From assembly GCA_905221605.1 (NCBI GenBank), contig CAJNDS010000015.1, positions 62,001 to 126,000 of the forward strand: a stretch of 64,000 nt of DNA, read 5' to 3'. This DNA is from Symbiodinium natans (taxonomy: Eukaryota > Sar > Dinophyceae > Suessiales > Symbiodiniaceae). The notes beneath the pieces are model-generated. The model searched no databases. It was not told where the DNA came from and saw only the letters and a list, made by a program, of their open reading frames with translations. A program made the position numbers and the translations under genes. Every line of letters starts with the position of its first letter. Position 1 is the stretch's first letter. Positions 12,701 to 24,618 of this stretch are shown one piece after another.

Positions 12701-13263
12701 AGTAGCAGAGCTTCTTCGGTAATTTTTATTTTTGCTTTCCATTTTTTCCGGTTTAGTGCTTCTGCTTGAGATGCTGACACCCGCCATACAGCACACATCA
12801 GCATTCTGTTCCAAAGTCAAGAAAGTGCATTAGCATGTGCTACCTTGGATGTATTGCGTTTCACACGTACTGTTGGCGGCAAGGCGAGCTCAGTACTTAG
12901 CTGTTTAAAAGTGATCTGGTGTAGTTTTTCTTTGTTAGGCTGCTAGAAGTGTTCAATAGGTTATTATGAACGAGCTTATTTCAAGACGCAGCCGCATAGC
13001 CTCACATTCGGTCATCCGGGCTCTTGAGCCACTATGTGTTTTCTTCCACCCCCGCCCCCCCCCCACTCTCCCCGGCCCTCCCCCCCCTCCCCCCCTCCCC
13101 CTTGCCCTCCTCCACCCCTCCGCCCTCCCCCTCCCCCCCCTTCCCCGTTGCATAGACATACATTCAATATGTATATCTGGTATATATATATATATCTATA
13201 TATACACACATAGAAACACCTAAATGTATTTTGTTTGGGGACCTTAAAAAAATGAAAGACCAC
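9749..13263. other. No supported gene
   Basis: Overlapping ORFs on both strands lack recognisable domains. There is a C-rich tract at about 13,040-13,145 and an AT microsatellite at about 13,180-13,210. A short run around 10,720-10,770 repeats GAGCCAA-type words. It may include 5' exons of the PPR gene, which I could not identify. Confidence 0.45.
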
Positions 13264-16200
13264 GAGCTGCAAAAGCCCCGCCAGGTGCTGGCCGGCCTAG
13301 CCGTTCTCCGGGCGCTGGGGCTCGAAGCCTCGCTGGTGTCCTGGAACTCGGTGAGACGTGGCTGAGGGTTTCAGAGGCTTTCAAAGGGTTTCAGGGGGGA
13401 TCAGGAGGTTTCAGGGGGTTTCAGAGGGTTGCAGAGGATTTCAGAGGTTTTCGGCGCATTCGCTGCGCAGCATGCTGCGCTGGGCCTGGCTTGGGCTGTG
13501 CGTGTGCTGCCCTCAGGATCAGCGCGTACGAAAAGGCGGAGAAGTGGGAAGATGGTCTTCGGCAGGCCAAAGCTGTTCTTTGAGAACGATCTCAAGAAGC
13601 AAAACACAATCGTTTCCTCAAACGGAACTGCCATATTTGCGGCTGTTCTGGGAAGTCTTGGGTGGCCTTCCATGTCAGCGGCAAGAATATCTGAGCCTTT
13701 TTTGCCTAGAGTGGCACGCCATGTCATGATGCACATCGTTGCGACCTCGTGGGAGGTGCATCAGATGTACGCTGTCCGTGTAGATCCCGACTTGATCACC
13801 TTCAATGCTTCTATCAGCTCCTGCGAGAAGGGGGCATGCTGGGAAGCAGGCCGGTGCGCATGTCCAACAGCCCAAAAGCAAAGCAGAGAGTCAGGGCAAA
13901 TCCGAAGACCCTGCTTCATCCACCCCCTCCCCCCAACTTCCCCCCCCCTTCTCCCTCCCTTATCCCCCCCCCCCACCCCCCCGCCTTTTTCCTCCCACCC
14001 GAATCTCCAGCGGCTCCTGAGACTGAAAGCCTCTCTTGCCAGGTCTGGCTCTGCTCGCCATGGCCGATGCCGTCGGCCCGGAGCCTGCTTTGGCACATTG
14101 GGGTTGGTTGTGGATGGTTGGTTGTGTTTGGGCTTTTGTGGAGTTGGAACCTCAAAGCCCTCGCATGGCCCGAAGAATGAGGAGTTGAACTCATTTTAAG
14201 AGCTACGCAGCCCAAACTCGCCTGGCTCGAGGATGTCATCTCCTTCAACGCAGCCGTAAGTGCCTGCGAGAAAAGTGGCAGGTGGCAAGAAGGCCTCCGA
14301 GGGACCTGTGGTGAAATTCGGGTTGCGGGTAGGTGCGCAGGGTGTGCAGCTAGTTGAGATGTTGGGAGCAGGCCGCCGACCTTTGCCCCCATACACTTTG
14401 CCCTTGATCCGCCATAGCCGTGATCCTATGCCATGCTAAGTCCAGAGTCCTGGCCACGTCCGTTACCATCAGCATCCGTGAACCTGACTCACTCTGAATG
14501 GGAGCGCATCGTGAGGTGCTATATCGTAAGGGCATCATTGAACCGATCGCATTAGAGGACGTTTTCCACGTGTATAAACATCCTGTCCTCAATGGGTGTT
14601 TGCTGTGGAAAAGAGCTTGGAACCCGCCCTGGGCGAGAAACGGGTGACACGGCTCATCATGAATCTCGTCCCAGCCAATGCTCTACAAAAGCTTATGCCC
14701 GGCGATGTTGGCACATTGGCTGGTTCAAGTAATTGAACAGTGTACAGCGTCTCGCAACGGCATGCAGAGCCCTCCTTTTGCTTGCAGTTCCCACCTCTAA
14801 GAATCCCGCAAGAGTCCGGCCGAGTATCCCTGGAGTGCCCACCCACAGAGAATTCTGCGGAGAGTCCCGTGACAAATTGCATTCTCGGATGCTGCGGCGG
14901 TTGACGCCCCACGACGATTTCGTTACGTTACAACAACAGGTTTTTCAAGACCAGCTTTGTTTTCCTTTTCGTTCGCGAACGGTGTGCACGGAGAGTCTGT
15001 TGCCATGATTCTCCCCTGCCCTGGAAATAGGCTTGGCAGTGCTGTCGTCCATGGCCAGCTACCGCCTCACAGCCGATGTGTGCCTCGGAGCCGAACTTCT
15101 TCCCAGGGCTTTGAGAGGCTTCTTAGGTGTTTGGACATGTTTTTCGGCAAAGGGCAGGGAAGGGAGGAAGGCCGGCCAAGTCATGGCATGTCATGGAAAG
15201 TTTTCGGAGGTTAGGACATGTGATTTCTGCTGTCAATGTCCATCGATTCTCAGATGTGCGCAGCTGCTCAGCATGCAATCAACCGGTTGAGCTGGGAACT
15301 GGTCGGACTTTGAAGTACTGCGGAGCAAACTTGCAATGAGGACGTGTTGGTCATCTTGCGTTCAGTTCGTAGCGGGTATGGTCATGCATGCGCTGCACCC
15401 TTGCAAAAGACTCCTTTTCGCCCACGTTGATATCAGCCACAACGGCACGCCTTGATTACATGTGGGCTGCGGAGCGCACTCCCAGACCCGCACCATCCAA
15501 CAGATACTGGTGATGGACGAGGCCATCAGGAGTTTGTTACCCACATCCACGTACGTCTCCCCCCCCCCCCCCAGGACCAAACCTCAAGACCCTTTGGAGG
15601 CTCCGAAGCCCTACGCGAAGCCCCGAGGATCTCCTTCAACGCCGCCATCAGCGCTTGCGAGAAGGCAGCCAGGCCAAGGGGGGGGGGGGGAGTAATCTTG
15701 CAGGAGGACCAATGACTGTAGGAGGGGTGACTTCTGAGAAAGGGTACAGAGTCAAGAGGAACTACCATGAGACACTTGCAACAAACATGTTTGGAGGTTT
15801 CACCCTTCCCTACACCTGGACAAAGCACGCATCTCCCTTCAACTTCCTTCCTTGGCTCACAAGGTGGCGTGAAGCTCTTCAGCTCCTGGACGTGTCTCGG
15901 CTCGAGGAGCCGGTTGCGCGACGTTCTGTGACTTTTTGATTTGTTTTTTTTGTGCATGGGGCTGCTTCACGTACAAGGACTGGTGCGACGCCAGAAGTTC
16001 CCAGCAAGAGAGCGGAATCTAATACTGACCCGTGCCGGGGTAGTCTCGCAGAGCGTGGAAAGGCAATGGCAGCCGCGGAGCTGCTGCCCGACGTCGTGTC
16101 TCTCAGCGCAGCCATCAGCGCGCTGGAGAAGGGCGGCCGCTGGCGCACGGCGCTGGAGAGACGGGGCGTCGAGGGTCTGGCAAGTCTGTAGAGGAGGTAC

Positions 16201-19200
16201 TTTGAGGGCATCGGAGCTCTGCGACATTCTTCTTCTGCTGCGACGCAGGAGCTTCTAGCTCGCATGCCGGAGTTCAGCGTCTTGCCCAACATCTTCGCTT
16301 TCAACTCTGCATCTGGGTTGCAGCATGTTAGGCCAGATTGCGGGTTGCAAGTTGCTTACACTGATGGGTTGGGGCTCGGGGAGATCGTGCTGATGCGGCG
16401 GGGCGGCGGGGGGGCGTTGCAGAGATTGAGATGTAGTATGGTGTAGTGGTTGTTTGTTCCCCAGCGGGGTCCAAGCCCAAGCGTGATCAGCAAAGTGCTT
16501 GAAAGCATCTGTGGAAGACGTAGGCCCTGTGAAGCGTGTTGACAAGTCTGGTTACACTCCAAGAGGCTTACAAACGCCCAAAAGCTCGTCGGCCCGAAAA
16601 TGGAGAGTAGGATGAGATGTCTTCTTCTTCTCCTTGAACGCAGCAGAGGGCTTCGCTAGAAACCTTTTTCTCTAAGCCCCAAAACCACCAAACACGCCCA
16701 AATCCTAAGCCCGAAGCAGGAAAACCCAACAAGAACCTGGCAACCAGAAGCCGCAGTTAGCCCGCCGAAACCATCGAACTCCCTAAGCCCGAAGGACCCC
16801 AAAGACCCTAAGGACCCTAGACCCTCAACCCCAAACCCCAATTCAACCCATCTAAACCCTAGACCCTAAACCCTAAACCCTAAACCCAAAACCCTAAACT
16901 CTAAACCCTAAACCCTAAACCCAAAATCCTAAACCCTAAACCCAAAACCCAGGTCATGAGCGCATGTGCGGCGCAGGAGCAGTGGCAGCAGGCCCTGCGG
17001 CTGCTGGACCAACTCCAGAGCCGCGGCCACGTTTTTTGCGGGTGTTGGGATTCAGGTGGGTTGAGGGGCCTTGATGGTGAAGATGGTTGAAGACTACGAT
17101 GTTTCAGGTTCGGGGAGGGTTTAGGGTTGTGGCTATATGAGTTTTGTGTGTATGCGTGCAAACATCGTTGTATGACGACGGCTCCGACATGTTAGGCGAA
17201 GGCAATGCCCGCTGCTTTTTTAGGCAAGGTGAAGGGGGAGGGGGGAGTCAACAGCAAGTGCTTTTGTTCCAACATTTTCGGGGTTTGATACCCTAAACCC
17301 TAAACCAAAAACCCTAAACCTTAAACCCTAATCCCGAACCCTAAGCCCTAAACCCTAAATGGGGTTTCATGGGTTTGGAGCCGGTGTAGGGAATGGCACC
17401 GTTGGCGTGTCAGGAGCGAGTCGCTGACCTCGCAGACCGTCACCTACAATGTCGCCCGGCCAAATTTTCCGGACATCAACGGATTCTCGGATGTGAACGT
17501 GACAGGCTCTGTGGCTAGGGTCCATGATCTCTTGTGGTTCCCCAGCCCCTTGATCTTGATATTGCACTGTGATCTGACCCAGCGGCCTGCATGTACCGAA
17601 GCATAGCAAGGCGGCGATCACTGCATTTGAGAAGGCACGGTGGCTTGGGGTGCTTCGCGATGTGTCAGACTCCAAGGGCCCTGAGGTCTGATGCTATGTC
17701 ATGATGCTTCAGGATCACCGTCATGCCTGGAAAGCTTGCCAGGGGGGTCAGTGGCAACGGGCCCTGCAGTTGCTCGCAGAGGTGGACTTTGCAGGACACC
17801 TCGTTGGGTCTGGTCAGGGCGTGCCCAGACAAAAAAAAGGATCCCTGAACCGCAAGCGTGCTTGGAACATCCCACAAGCCGCAGGACTTCGGCGGGACAT
17901 CGTGGCATACAATGCCGCCATCAGCTCTTGCGAGAAGTGCGGTGGCCCAACTGAAATGAGTACCCTCAGTCCCTCAGTGCTCAGTTCCAGTATCTGTTTG
18001 CACTTGCTTGCCTCAGAGATTTGTTGCATGCATCATGCTTGGGCACTGCGCACTGAGGGCAATGGCATGCAGCCTTGGCTCTACTATCACAGATGATCCA
18101 CTCGCTGGTCTCTGCCGCTCTTTAGCTGAGTTGTGTCGATAGAAGTTTCTTTGATATGATGAATAGATGGATCTGTTTGCCTGCGTGCCATCTCAGAGCG
18201 GAACGCTCCACAGCTCCAGGAAAAGATCGCTGCTCTCCTTTTTCCCACTCGCCCCCCCCCCCCCCCTTCCCTCTCACAAGCAGCACGAGGATGTTATTAC
18301 ATACTCGGCAGCGATCAGCGCATGCGAGAATGCGGAACAGTGGGAGGAGGCAGGGCCCTGAACTCCCTCATAAACAAATTCACGTCTTGAACTCCCAAGC
18401 CCCTACCAAAGAAGCAACCGTTAAACACACCAGAAGCCCTATAGGGTGCGATCCCTGAAGCCCACAAACCGCCCTTCACGGGACGGGCTTTCGGAGCGTG
18501 GGGGGGGGGGGGTTGAACTAAAATTATTGAATTGGGCCCTTTCTGTACAGCTTCGGGTACCAAGGCCCAGATCTTAGGGGGCATTTTGGAGCAGGCTCTC
18601 GGGTCTACAGGGGATACTTAAGGGGAGGTACCCCCTTTAAGGGCCCAGACACTGAGAGACCATGTAACTACTACCCTGTTGAGGCCCTGGTCCTCCTGGA
18701 TCAGCTGGCCATCTCGCGGCTCTCAGCGAACCTGATCACGCAACCTGGCTCAGGGGAGGCCCCCCCAAAGTGAGGTCTGCACTTGGAGGTCTTTATGGTA
18801 CTTTTTAAACATTTTTAAACCCAATTTTTACCCAATTTAGAACTGAGCTCCAAAACCCAATTATCACCACACTGTAGCCATGTTAGGGCAGTGTCAGCTT
18901 ATTAGTGGTTACAGGTTGTTCATCTCTTTGCCAGAATTTGAATTCTTGTCATTGCTCTGTTCTAGTTCTTATAGAGACTGGATGAAAGTCAGTTGCTAAA
19001 AGGGGGGGAACAAGACCGTCTATCCCAAGCTTGACTCCCTCCCTTTACGGGCGGCATCTGCGTCCCGCATGCTTGGGGGTGTCTGCCTCGCTTGCTGTTG
19101 CACGATCTTGAGCCTGAGGTACAGCGCAGCTATCAGCGCCTGCGAGAAGGGCGCCAAGTGGCAGCACCTCGTTGCCCGAGAGTAGACATTGGCTCGTTTG

Positions 19201-20130
19201 CGTTTGACCGTTCTCCCGGAAGGCAGGCGGCTTGCCGTCCGGACCCCTGAAATAAATCCGCCTTCCGGCCTCCCGCTTCTGGTGCTCTGGACCCTGAAGG
19301 CAGCACCCTAGCTCCTGAACTCTTCCGGCCCCCTCCTCAGCCATAGAAGGCTTATGATGAGTGTATAAATCGGGAGGTATCACTGTTTGAAGGGTCCTTG
19401 CAAAGCTCACAGCATTGCGTGCCTTCCGATTCCCACTGGTAAAGCTACGGACTTAGATCCTCGGGCCAAAGGTCATCATTAGTTTCAGGGTCATTCGTAA
19501 GTTGCACATCGTTGCACCTTGAGTCAAACAAATCGAGGTGCCCGATGGTGCCCGTGCGCGGGGGCGGGGACGAAAGAAAAGAGAGTCCCAACAGCAGTCG
19601 AAACCGTGATCTAGGTTTTAGGTTTAGGGCTTTGAGCTTAAAAACCTCAACGCCCCCAGTCCAGCAGAGTTAGGGCGCAAGGCTGGCGTTGGCGCTTTTT
19701 CAGCAGATGCAAGGGCAGCAGCTGCTGCCCGACCTCATTGCATTCAACGCCACCATCCTGTCCTGTCAAAGTGCAGGTGCCCGTTTCGCATCTCGCACCA
19801 TGCTGTTCGGTGACGACCGGATTCTTGAAACAAGCTTTGGAGATGGATTGTTGTCTCTGCCAGGGCTGTGGCAGCGGACGTTGGCCCTTCTGACCCAGTT
19901 GCGTTTGCAGCAGCTGCCTCCTGGTGTCCAATGCTACAGTGCGATCACAGGCCACGCTTCAAGCCAATAGGCATATGAGAGGCAGATGTTCGAAATCGTC
20001 AGTCGAGCCGATTTTGTGCCAAGTCCTTGTCTGTGGTCCTGAAGTCTTCCTGTCAGGTGCCTGCGCGAAGGGGCGGCAAATGGCACGTGCCTGTGATGTG
20101 ACAACTGCCATCGAACAGACTGCACTGCAC
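13264..20130 (+). CDS. Intron-rich pentatricopeptide (PPR) repeat gene or gene array
   Basis: At least twelve short plus-strand segments encode pieces of PPR repeats with the dinoflagellate-style consensus (T/S)(Y/F)NAAISACEK...W..AL.LL. They are at about 13,264-13,352 (LGLEASLVSWNS), 13,517-13,567 (ISAYEKAEKWEDGL), 13,749-13,855 (DLITFNASISSCEKG), 14,219-14,300 (DVISFNAAVSACEKS), 15,600-15,680 (RISFNAAISACEK), 16,062-16,165 (DVVSLSAAISALEKGG), 16,255-16,320, 16,955-17,030 (EQWQQALRLLDQL), 17,600-17,650, 17,710-17,800 (GGQWQRALQLL), 17,880-17,945 (DIVAYNAAISSCEK), 18,285-18,355 (DVITYSAAISACEN), 19,115-19,175 (YSAAISACEKGAKW), 19,683-19,770 and 19,862-19,950. Spacers contain telomere-like repeats and a retroelement relic. 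PPR proteins bind RNA, mostly in organelles. Several spacers have no obvious in-frame splicing, so part or all may be pseudogenic. Confidence 0.65.
14475..14735 (+). pseudogene. Reverse-transcriptase fragment (retroelement relic)
   Basis: Three reading-frame segments lie end to end: SEWERI near 14,490, then EVLYRKGIIEPI...HPVLNG (about 14,510-14,595), then VFAVEKSLEPALG...RVTRLIMNLVPAN...GDVGTL (about 14,596-14,732), ended by TGA. The order (GIIEPI, VLNG.F.V.K, RLIMNLVPAN, GD..TL) resembles the fingers region of a family of reverse transcriptases common in dinoflagellate genomes. The catalytic YxDD part is absent, and two frame changes mark it as dead. It lies between PPR exons. Confidence 0.55.
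16853..16952. repeat. Interstitial telomere-like CCCTAAA repeats
   Basis: Degenerate AAACCCT units (with AAACCCA and AACTCTA variants) directly before the PPR segment encoding EQWQQAL. Confidence 0.85.
17290..17360. repeat. Interstitial telomere-like CCCTAAA repeats
   Basis: Degenerate AAACCCT units between PPR exon fragments. Confidence 0.8.
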
Positions 20131-20753
20131 CTCCTCCAGGAAAGACAGCGCGCAAAAAGAACACGAGACTTCGGACTATGGCGGACCGTGCGCGTTCAAG
20201 CTGCAACATCGCCAGCTCCAGAAAGATTCTGCAATTGTTCTGCAACGTTTGTGGGTTCAAGCAGGAAATAGACGTATTTGAAGTTTCCATTTAGTTATAT
20301 CTGCCGGGACCTCGATGGCTTTCCCTCCAAAGGTTCCCCTCGGGTGTGTGAAGTCCTTGTATGATACAGATGCCACGTGCCACAGCAGGCTTCATGGGCG
20401 CTTGGGATCCCCTGCCGAGGTTGAAGTCGACTCTGGAGCCCAACCCCGGACGATGCCGCCACAACAAGGAGAGCCCAAGGGCCAAGGGTGTCCCGGGGCG
20501 ACAAAAAAGAACACCCAAAGCATTCTAAACCTCAAGCCCAAAACTTGGCTTTCTTCTGGCTGGCTCTGAGGACTTTAACTTTTTGGGTTTTGGTAGAAAC
20601 CACCATAAGAAACCTAGAAGTTAAACTTCTAGGAGGGGTTCAGAAGTCAAGAAAAAGCCCCCCAAAAAGCTGACGAAGCCCCCGTGGGCCAACCTGGACC
20701 CCTCTTCGCAGGAAAGGGCCGCAAGGGCAAGGGTGCCGCGGGCCCAGGGGTTT
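20131..20753. other. No recognisable gene
   Basis: Short ORFs on both strands without domains; contains CAAGCCC/AAACCC-rich stretches that lead into the telomere-like array. Confidence 0.4.
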
Positions 20754-20972
20754 TCCCTAAACCCTAAACCCTAAACCCCAAACCCTAAACCCTAAACCCT
20801 AAACCCTGAACCCTGAACCCTGAACCCTGAACCCTGAACCCTGAACCCTGAACCTTAAACCCTGAACCCCTAAACCCTAAACCCTAAACCCTAAACCCTA
20901 AACCCTAAACCCTAAACCCTAAACCCTAAACCCTGAACCCCAACCCCTAAACCCTAAACCCTAAACCCTCGG
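20754..20972. repeat. Interstitial telomere-like CCCTAAA array
   Basis: About thirty consecutive AAACCCT units with a block of GAACCCT variants in the middle. This is one of the longest such arrays in the window and has the plant/dinoflagellate-type TTTAGGG unit. Confidence 0.9.
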
Positions 20973-21063
20973 GGTGGCGCCTCCCAGCTTGGTTTTAGGT
21001 GCGCAGCCGTGAGTTAGTCAGCAGAACCTCTGCCCGTTTTGTGCGATCATACCACTGCGCTAC

Positions 21064-21140
21064 AAGTATAGTATATGTTATTATAGTATATGTTATTATA
21101 GTATATGTTATTATAGTATATGTTATTATAGTATAGGTTA
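21064..21140. repeat. 17-bp tandem repeat (TATAGTATATGTTATTA)
   Basis: Four to five consecutive copies with very little divergence. Confidence 0.85.
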
Positions 21141-21180
21141 TGATTACAACCTTGAACCCTAAATCCAGTCGACTTTGCCC

Positions 21181-21462
21181 ACTTTGGGATGATGATACCA
21201 CCTTGGGGAGTATGGATGGGGTAATTGGTTGTTCCTCTCCTGGTCTTGATAATGGGGAAGTACTGGTGGTGGTGGTAAGAGTAGGATTTGTAGTAGGGAG
21301 TACAGGAATAATCCTCTCATGTGGACAAGGTAATCGGCTACTCCTATGCGTGACTTTCGAGGAAGTAGTAGTGATAAGATTGGTGAGATGTAGGGGGGAG
21401 TATAGGGATGCTCTTCTAATGGGTGGGTCAGTGGTAGGCTGGTGGTATTATCACCCAAAACG
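21181..21462. repeat. MITE-like candidate with about 20-bp terminal inverted repeats
   Basis: The left end CTTTGGGATGATGATACCACC is matched by the inverted right end GGTGGTATTATCACCCAAA with a few mismatches. The interior is GTAGTA/GGTGG-rich with no supported gene. No target duplication was identified. Confidence 0.35.
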
Positions 21463-22251
21463 GGCAAAAGGTTCTGCAAACTGAATTATCGTGCATACCA
21501 GTTGCGTTGGCAAGAACGCTCACTGCTAATGCCACGCTGTGATTGCATGCATCTCCCTGCTCCACCCAGGGTAGCAGCTCCGAGGCAGGGCAGACGGTTC
21601 TGGGGGAGAAGGGGCGCGAAGGATAACCAAGGGAGACGAAGACAGCCTCTGCTTGATGAGAATGCCGAGAGACAGTGAGAGTGAACGCCCAAAACCGTCT
21701 TCCTACCACTGGTTTCTAGCACCTGCAACCCCCCCCCAAACATATCCCGCTGGCGCCAGGGGAAGCGCTCGGGAGGCGGCAGCCGTCCGGCTGAGCCCAA
21801 GGCACGGACGGGGGCAAGAGTTGGAAGTGACAGACTTGGGGGGTTATTCAGATCACAACTTAGTGAACTTGCATCAAACGGCGACTGTGCTTGTCTTGCA
21901 GGAGACAGCGAGCCGCAGTGCCGAAGAATCCAACGGCGAGGGCCAGGCGCTGCGGAAAGGAGCTTCCTTTCATCCCCTCTCCTACTATGGAACCTTGACT
22001 ATAAGAATACTAATAATGTTAATGGTAGTAATCAGAATAGTAATAATACTGATTCATGGTGGTAATTATCATAAGTAGCCCTGGAGTCATTCGGTTGATT
22101 TGACGTTCGGCTCCAGGATCTGGGCTTCGGGAGGATTCTTGCTTTTTTCGTTCTTGAGTCCCCACAGCATGCTCGTGAAAGGATGCTGTGTTTGAGATGG
22201 GCTTAATAGTAGTACGAGTATATTACTATTACCATTACGACTATCATTATT

Positions 22252-22375
22252 ATTCGTACTACGACTCTTATTCTTATTCCTATTCTTATCCTTGTCCTTA
22301 TTCTTATTCTTATTCGTATTCTTATTCTTATTCGTATTCTTATTCTTATTCTTATTATTCTTACTGTTATTCTTA
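22252..22375. repeat. TTATTC hexamer microsatellite
   Basis: TTATTC and TCGTAT variants run for about 120 bp, giving repetitive ORFs in every frame. None is credible as a gene. Confidence 0.85.
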
Positions 22376-22506
22376 TTTGGTTTCCGGCCATGCTGCTGGC
22401 CCTCCTGGTGGCCCTGGCTGTGGCGCGTGCCGAGAAGCCGGTTCAATGGTGGAAATGCAGGCGGCTTTTCTGCAACCGTGTGGAGGATTTGTTTGGGGCT
22501 TTTGGG

Positions 22507-22541
22507 GTTTAGGGTTTAGGGTTTAGGGTTTAGGGTTTAGG
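22507..22541. repeat. Interstitial telomere-like TTTAGGG repeats (G-strand orientation)
   Basis: Five TTTAGGG units in the orientation opposite to most other arrays here. Confidence 0.85.
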
Positions 22542-22578
22542 GAGTACAGCCCTTGACTTAAATGAGGAATGTAGGGCT

Positions 22579-23919
22579 GTGAGGCCCATCCCATTTGAGC
22601 TGCCCCCCCAATGCAAGCACTGCGGCTTTTGTGCCAGGTTCCAGCCTACCTCATTGCAGCTTGCATCGACGCAGCTGGCGCATTGGCGCCCCACCAGAGC
22701 AATCTCGAGCTCGGCCAATGGGGTGTGGCGCGGAATACAAATTCGAAGCCGCATGGCCGCGGCCGTCCGAGACAATTGGCGTTGCCAGGACGTTATGATG
22801 CAAAACCACGCGGCCCACGAAAGCCACACGACCATGATTCAGACCAGCCAGCTGCGTGCCGAGATGCACTTCTGGGCTTCGAAGCTCGGAGGGAGAGGTG
22901 CAGGTGTGGATGGTGTGGGCTCTGACTCGGATGCGAGCGCACGGATCGGCTTGGACCTGCTGCAGCACGCATCGATGGACTGGCTCTTGCCCTTCGAGAT
23001 GACGCGCGGCATCTCACGAAGCTCACGAAACCCACGGAACCCACGGAACCCACGAAATCGGACGGCATCAGTGGCTCAGTCCCAGGAGCAGCTGCTGGCT
23101 TCCCTGTTTCTGGCTTTCTTGCCAGACGCATACACAGGCTACGCAGGGTGTTCTGCTCCGGTAATGCAGGCTGCAGGTAGCAAGTGGCTCCGTGGACGGC
23201 TCGGCGTTGTCTTCCAGGCTCTGCTTGTGGAGGTCGTGCGAGTGGTGTGTGCGCTGGAGGCGAAGAACTACCACATGCTCGCCCTGAATTCAAGGGCCCT
23301 GCTGGTTGGTGGGGACGACAGTCTCAGGTGGCTGGCACCCGTGCTCAGCAAACGCTGGAAGAGCCAGATGATGTTCCTCAGCCTCGACTTGGTCAAAAGG
23401 ATCCCTGGTTTGACCGCGCGCCCCGATGTGAAGCCCTCCGAGGTCGCTACAGACCTGAAAAAGCTCCAGGACGTGTTGCAGCTCGATGCCGGTCTTCGAC
23501 TTGATCGGGAGCGCTTCAAGGCTATCTTTCTGCTTCCACTCGGTGTGTTACATGGTGACTATGGTGGCTACCCCGAGCCCTCCCAGTTGCTCATGCCGGT
23601 GTTTCACTACTGGCTGCGGGGCAATGCCCGGAACCGTGTGAACAACTCCCAGTTGGTGTATGGGCTTCTGACCTACGTGGGCCGCCAGGAGAAGCCATGC
23701 CATCATACTTCCCCAGATCAAGCCATGGCAAACGAAAGCATGCTTGTCCGGTGTGTGCACTGCAAATTTGACATCGGTAGACTCCACTCCAGCGCCACGC
23801 ATGAGATCAAACGCAGGACCGCTTACTTCTCGACGCGGGCACTGACGAAGTCCAAGTTCGACATGTCGCCGCTGCTCGCCGGTCGAATCTGGTGCACAGT
23901 TGGACCGCCTTTTTCTTGA
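22579..23919 (+). CDS. Hypothetical protein, long single-frame ORF
   Basis: A 446-codon plus-strand frame in GC-rich DNA, unusually long for this region. The middle (about residues 165-345) looks like a folded, mostly helical domain with hydrophobic periodicity (LASLFLAFLPDAY, VVFQALLVEVVRVV, SLRWLAPVLSKRW). A short NPR tandem repeat sits near residues 151-159 and Cys pairs near both ends. I recognise no family. The first 60 and last 70 residues look less protein-like and may be non-coding, so true exon boundaries are probably narrower. It lies upstream of the sulfotransferase-like gene on the same strand; a shared transcript is possible but unsupported. Confidence 0.45.
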   Translation: MRPIPFELPPQCKHCGFCARFQPTSLQLASTQLAHWRPTRAISSSANGVWRGIQIRSRMAAAVRDNWRCQDVMMQNHAAHESHTTMIQTSQLRAEMHFWASKLGGRGAGVDGVGSDSDASARIGLDLLQHASMDWLLPFEMTRGISRSSRNPRNPRNPRNRTASVAQSQEQLLASLFLAFLPDAYTGYAGCSAPVMQAAGSKWLRGRLGVVFQALLVEVVRVVCALEAKNYHMLALNSRALLVGGDDSLRWLAPVLSKRWKSQMMFLSLDLVKRIPGLTARPDVKPSEVATDLKKLQDVLQLDAGLRLDRERFKAIFLLPLGVLHGDYGGYPEPSQLLMPVFHYWLRGNARNRVNNSQLVYGLLTYVGRQEKPCHHTSPDQAMANESMLVRCVHCKFDIGRLHSSATHEIKRRTAYFSTRALTKSKFDMSPLLAGRIWCTVGPPFS

Positions 23920-24618
23920 CAGGCGGGTGACTTCCCCCCCCCTAACAACATCCACCAACAGAAGCTTGGAGAACTTCAGAACTCGGAGAGCTCCTCCTTG
24001 GTGCAGGATGGCAGATGACTGCCTTCTTGAGCAGGCCATTCTTCGGAAACTTCTCCGCAGGCGGGGCGCTTTGATAAAGAGGAGCTCTACACTGCGGGAA
24101 CCAGTAATGCGTGTATCTACAGTCATCTACCAGTCTACATCGTTCAGCAGTTGCGAGAGTTTGGCCGGAGGAGAGCACGCTGTTCCTGTTTCGAAGACCA
24201 CGCAGTGTGGATGTGTTGCAGGTTACGTAAGGAGTTGCAAGGGGTTGCGAGGATCCCTGTGCCACACAAGTACGTCCGAAAGTCCTGAAAACACAACATC
24301 ATATGTCCAGGAGAGAAGCAGACGTGAAAACCTAAGTCCCAAGTGGGAAACTGTTGCTGTCGCAAGAAAATTGGAGCATAGCCCTAGACACTGAAAGTTA
24401 ATAAATCTCAGGTAGTGCTTGCTTTCGGGGCCATGGAACCCCCTTACTTAGAACTGCGAGTTTTGTTTACTTCTGGGGTTGGAGAGTCTTGGGCACCGGG
24501 TCAAATGGCCTCGGCGTTTGGTCACAGAATATGAGCGTGTCTTGGCGCGTCAGGAGTGTGGGGGTGCCCTGGTTGCGCGGCAGCGGCATACCCGCCCATT
24601 CGGCCAGCTTTGGTGGTG

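Noticed and set aside
21030-21060. 5S rRNA-like words (GCGATCATACCA)
   Set aside because: About a dozen bases match the conserved 5S start region. The remainder of a 5S gene is absent.
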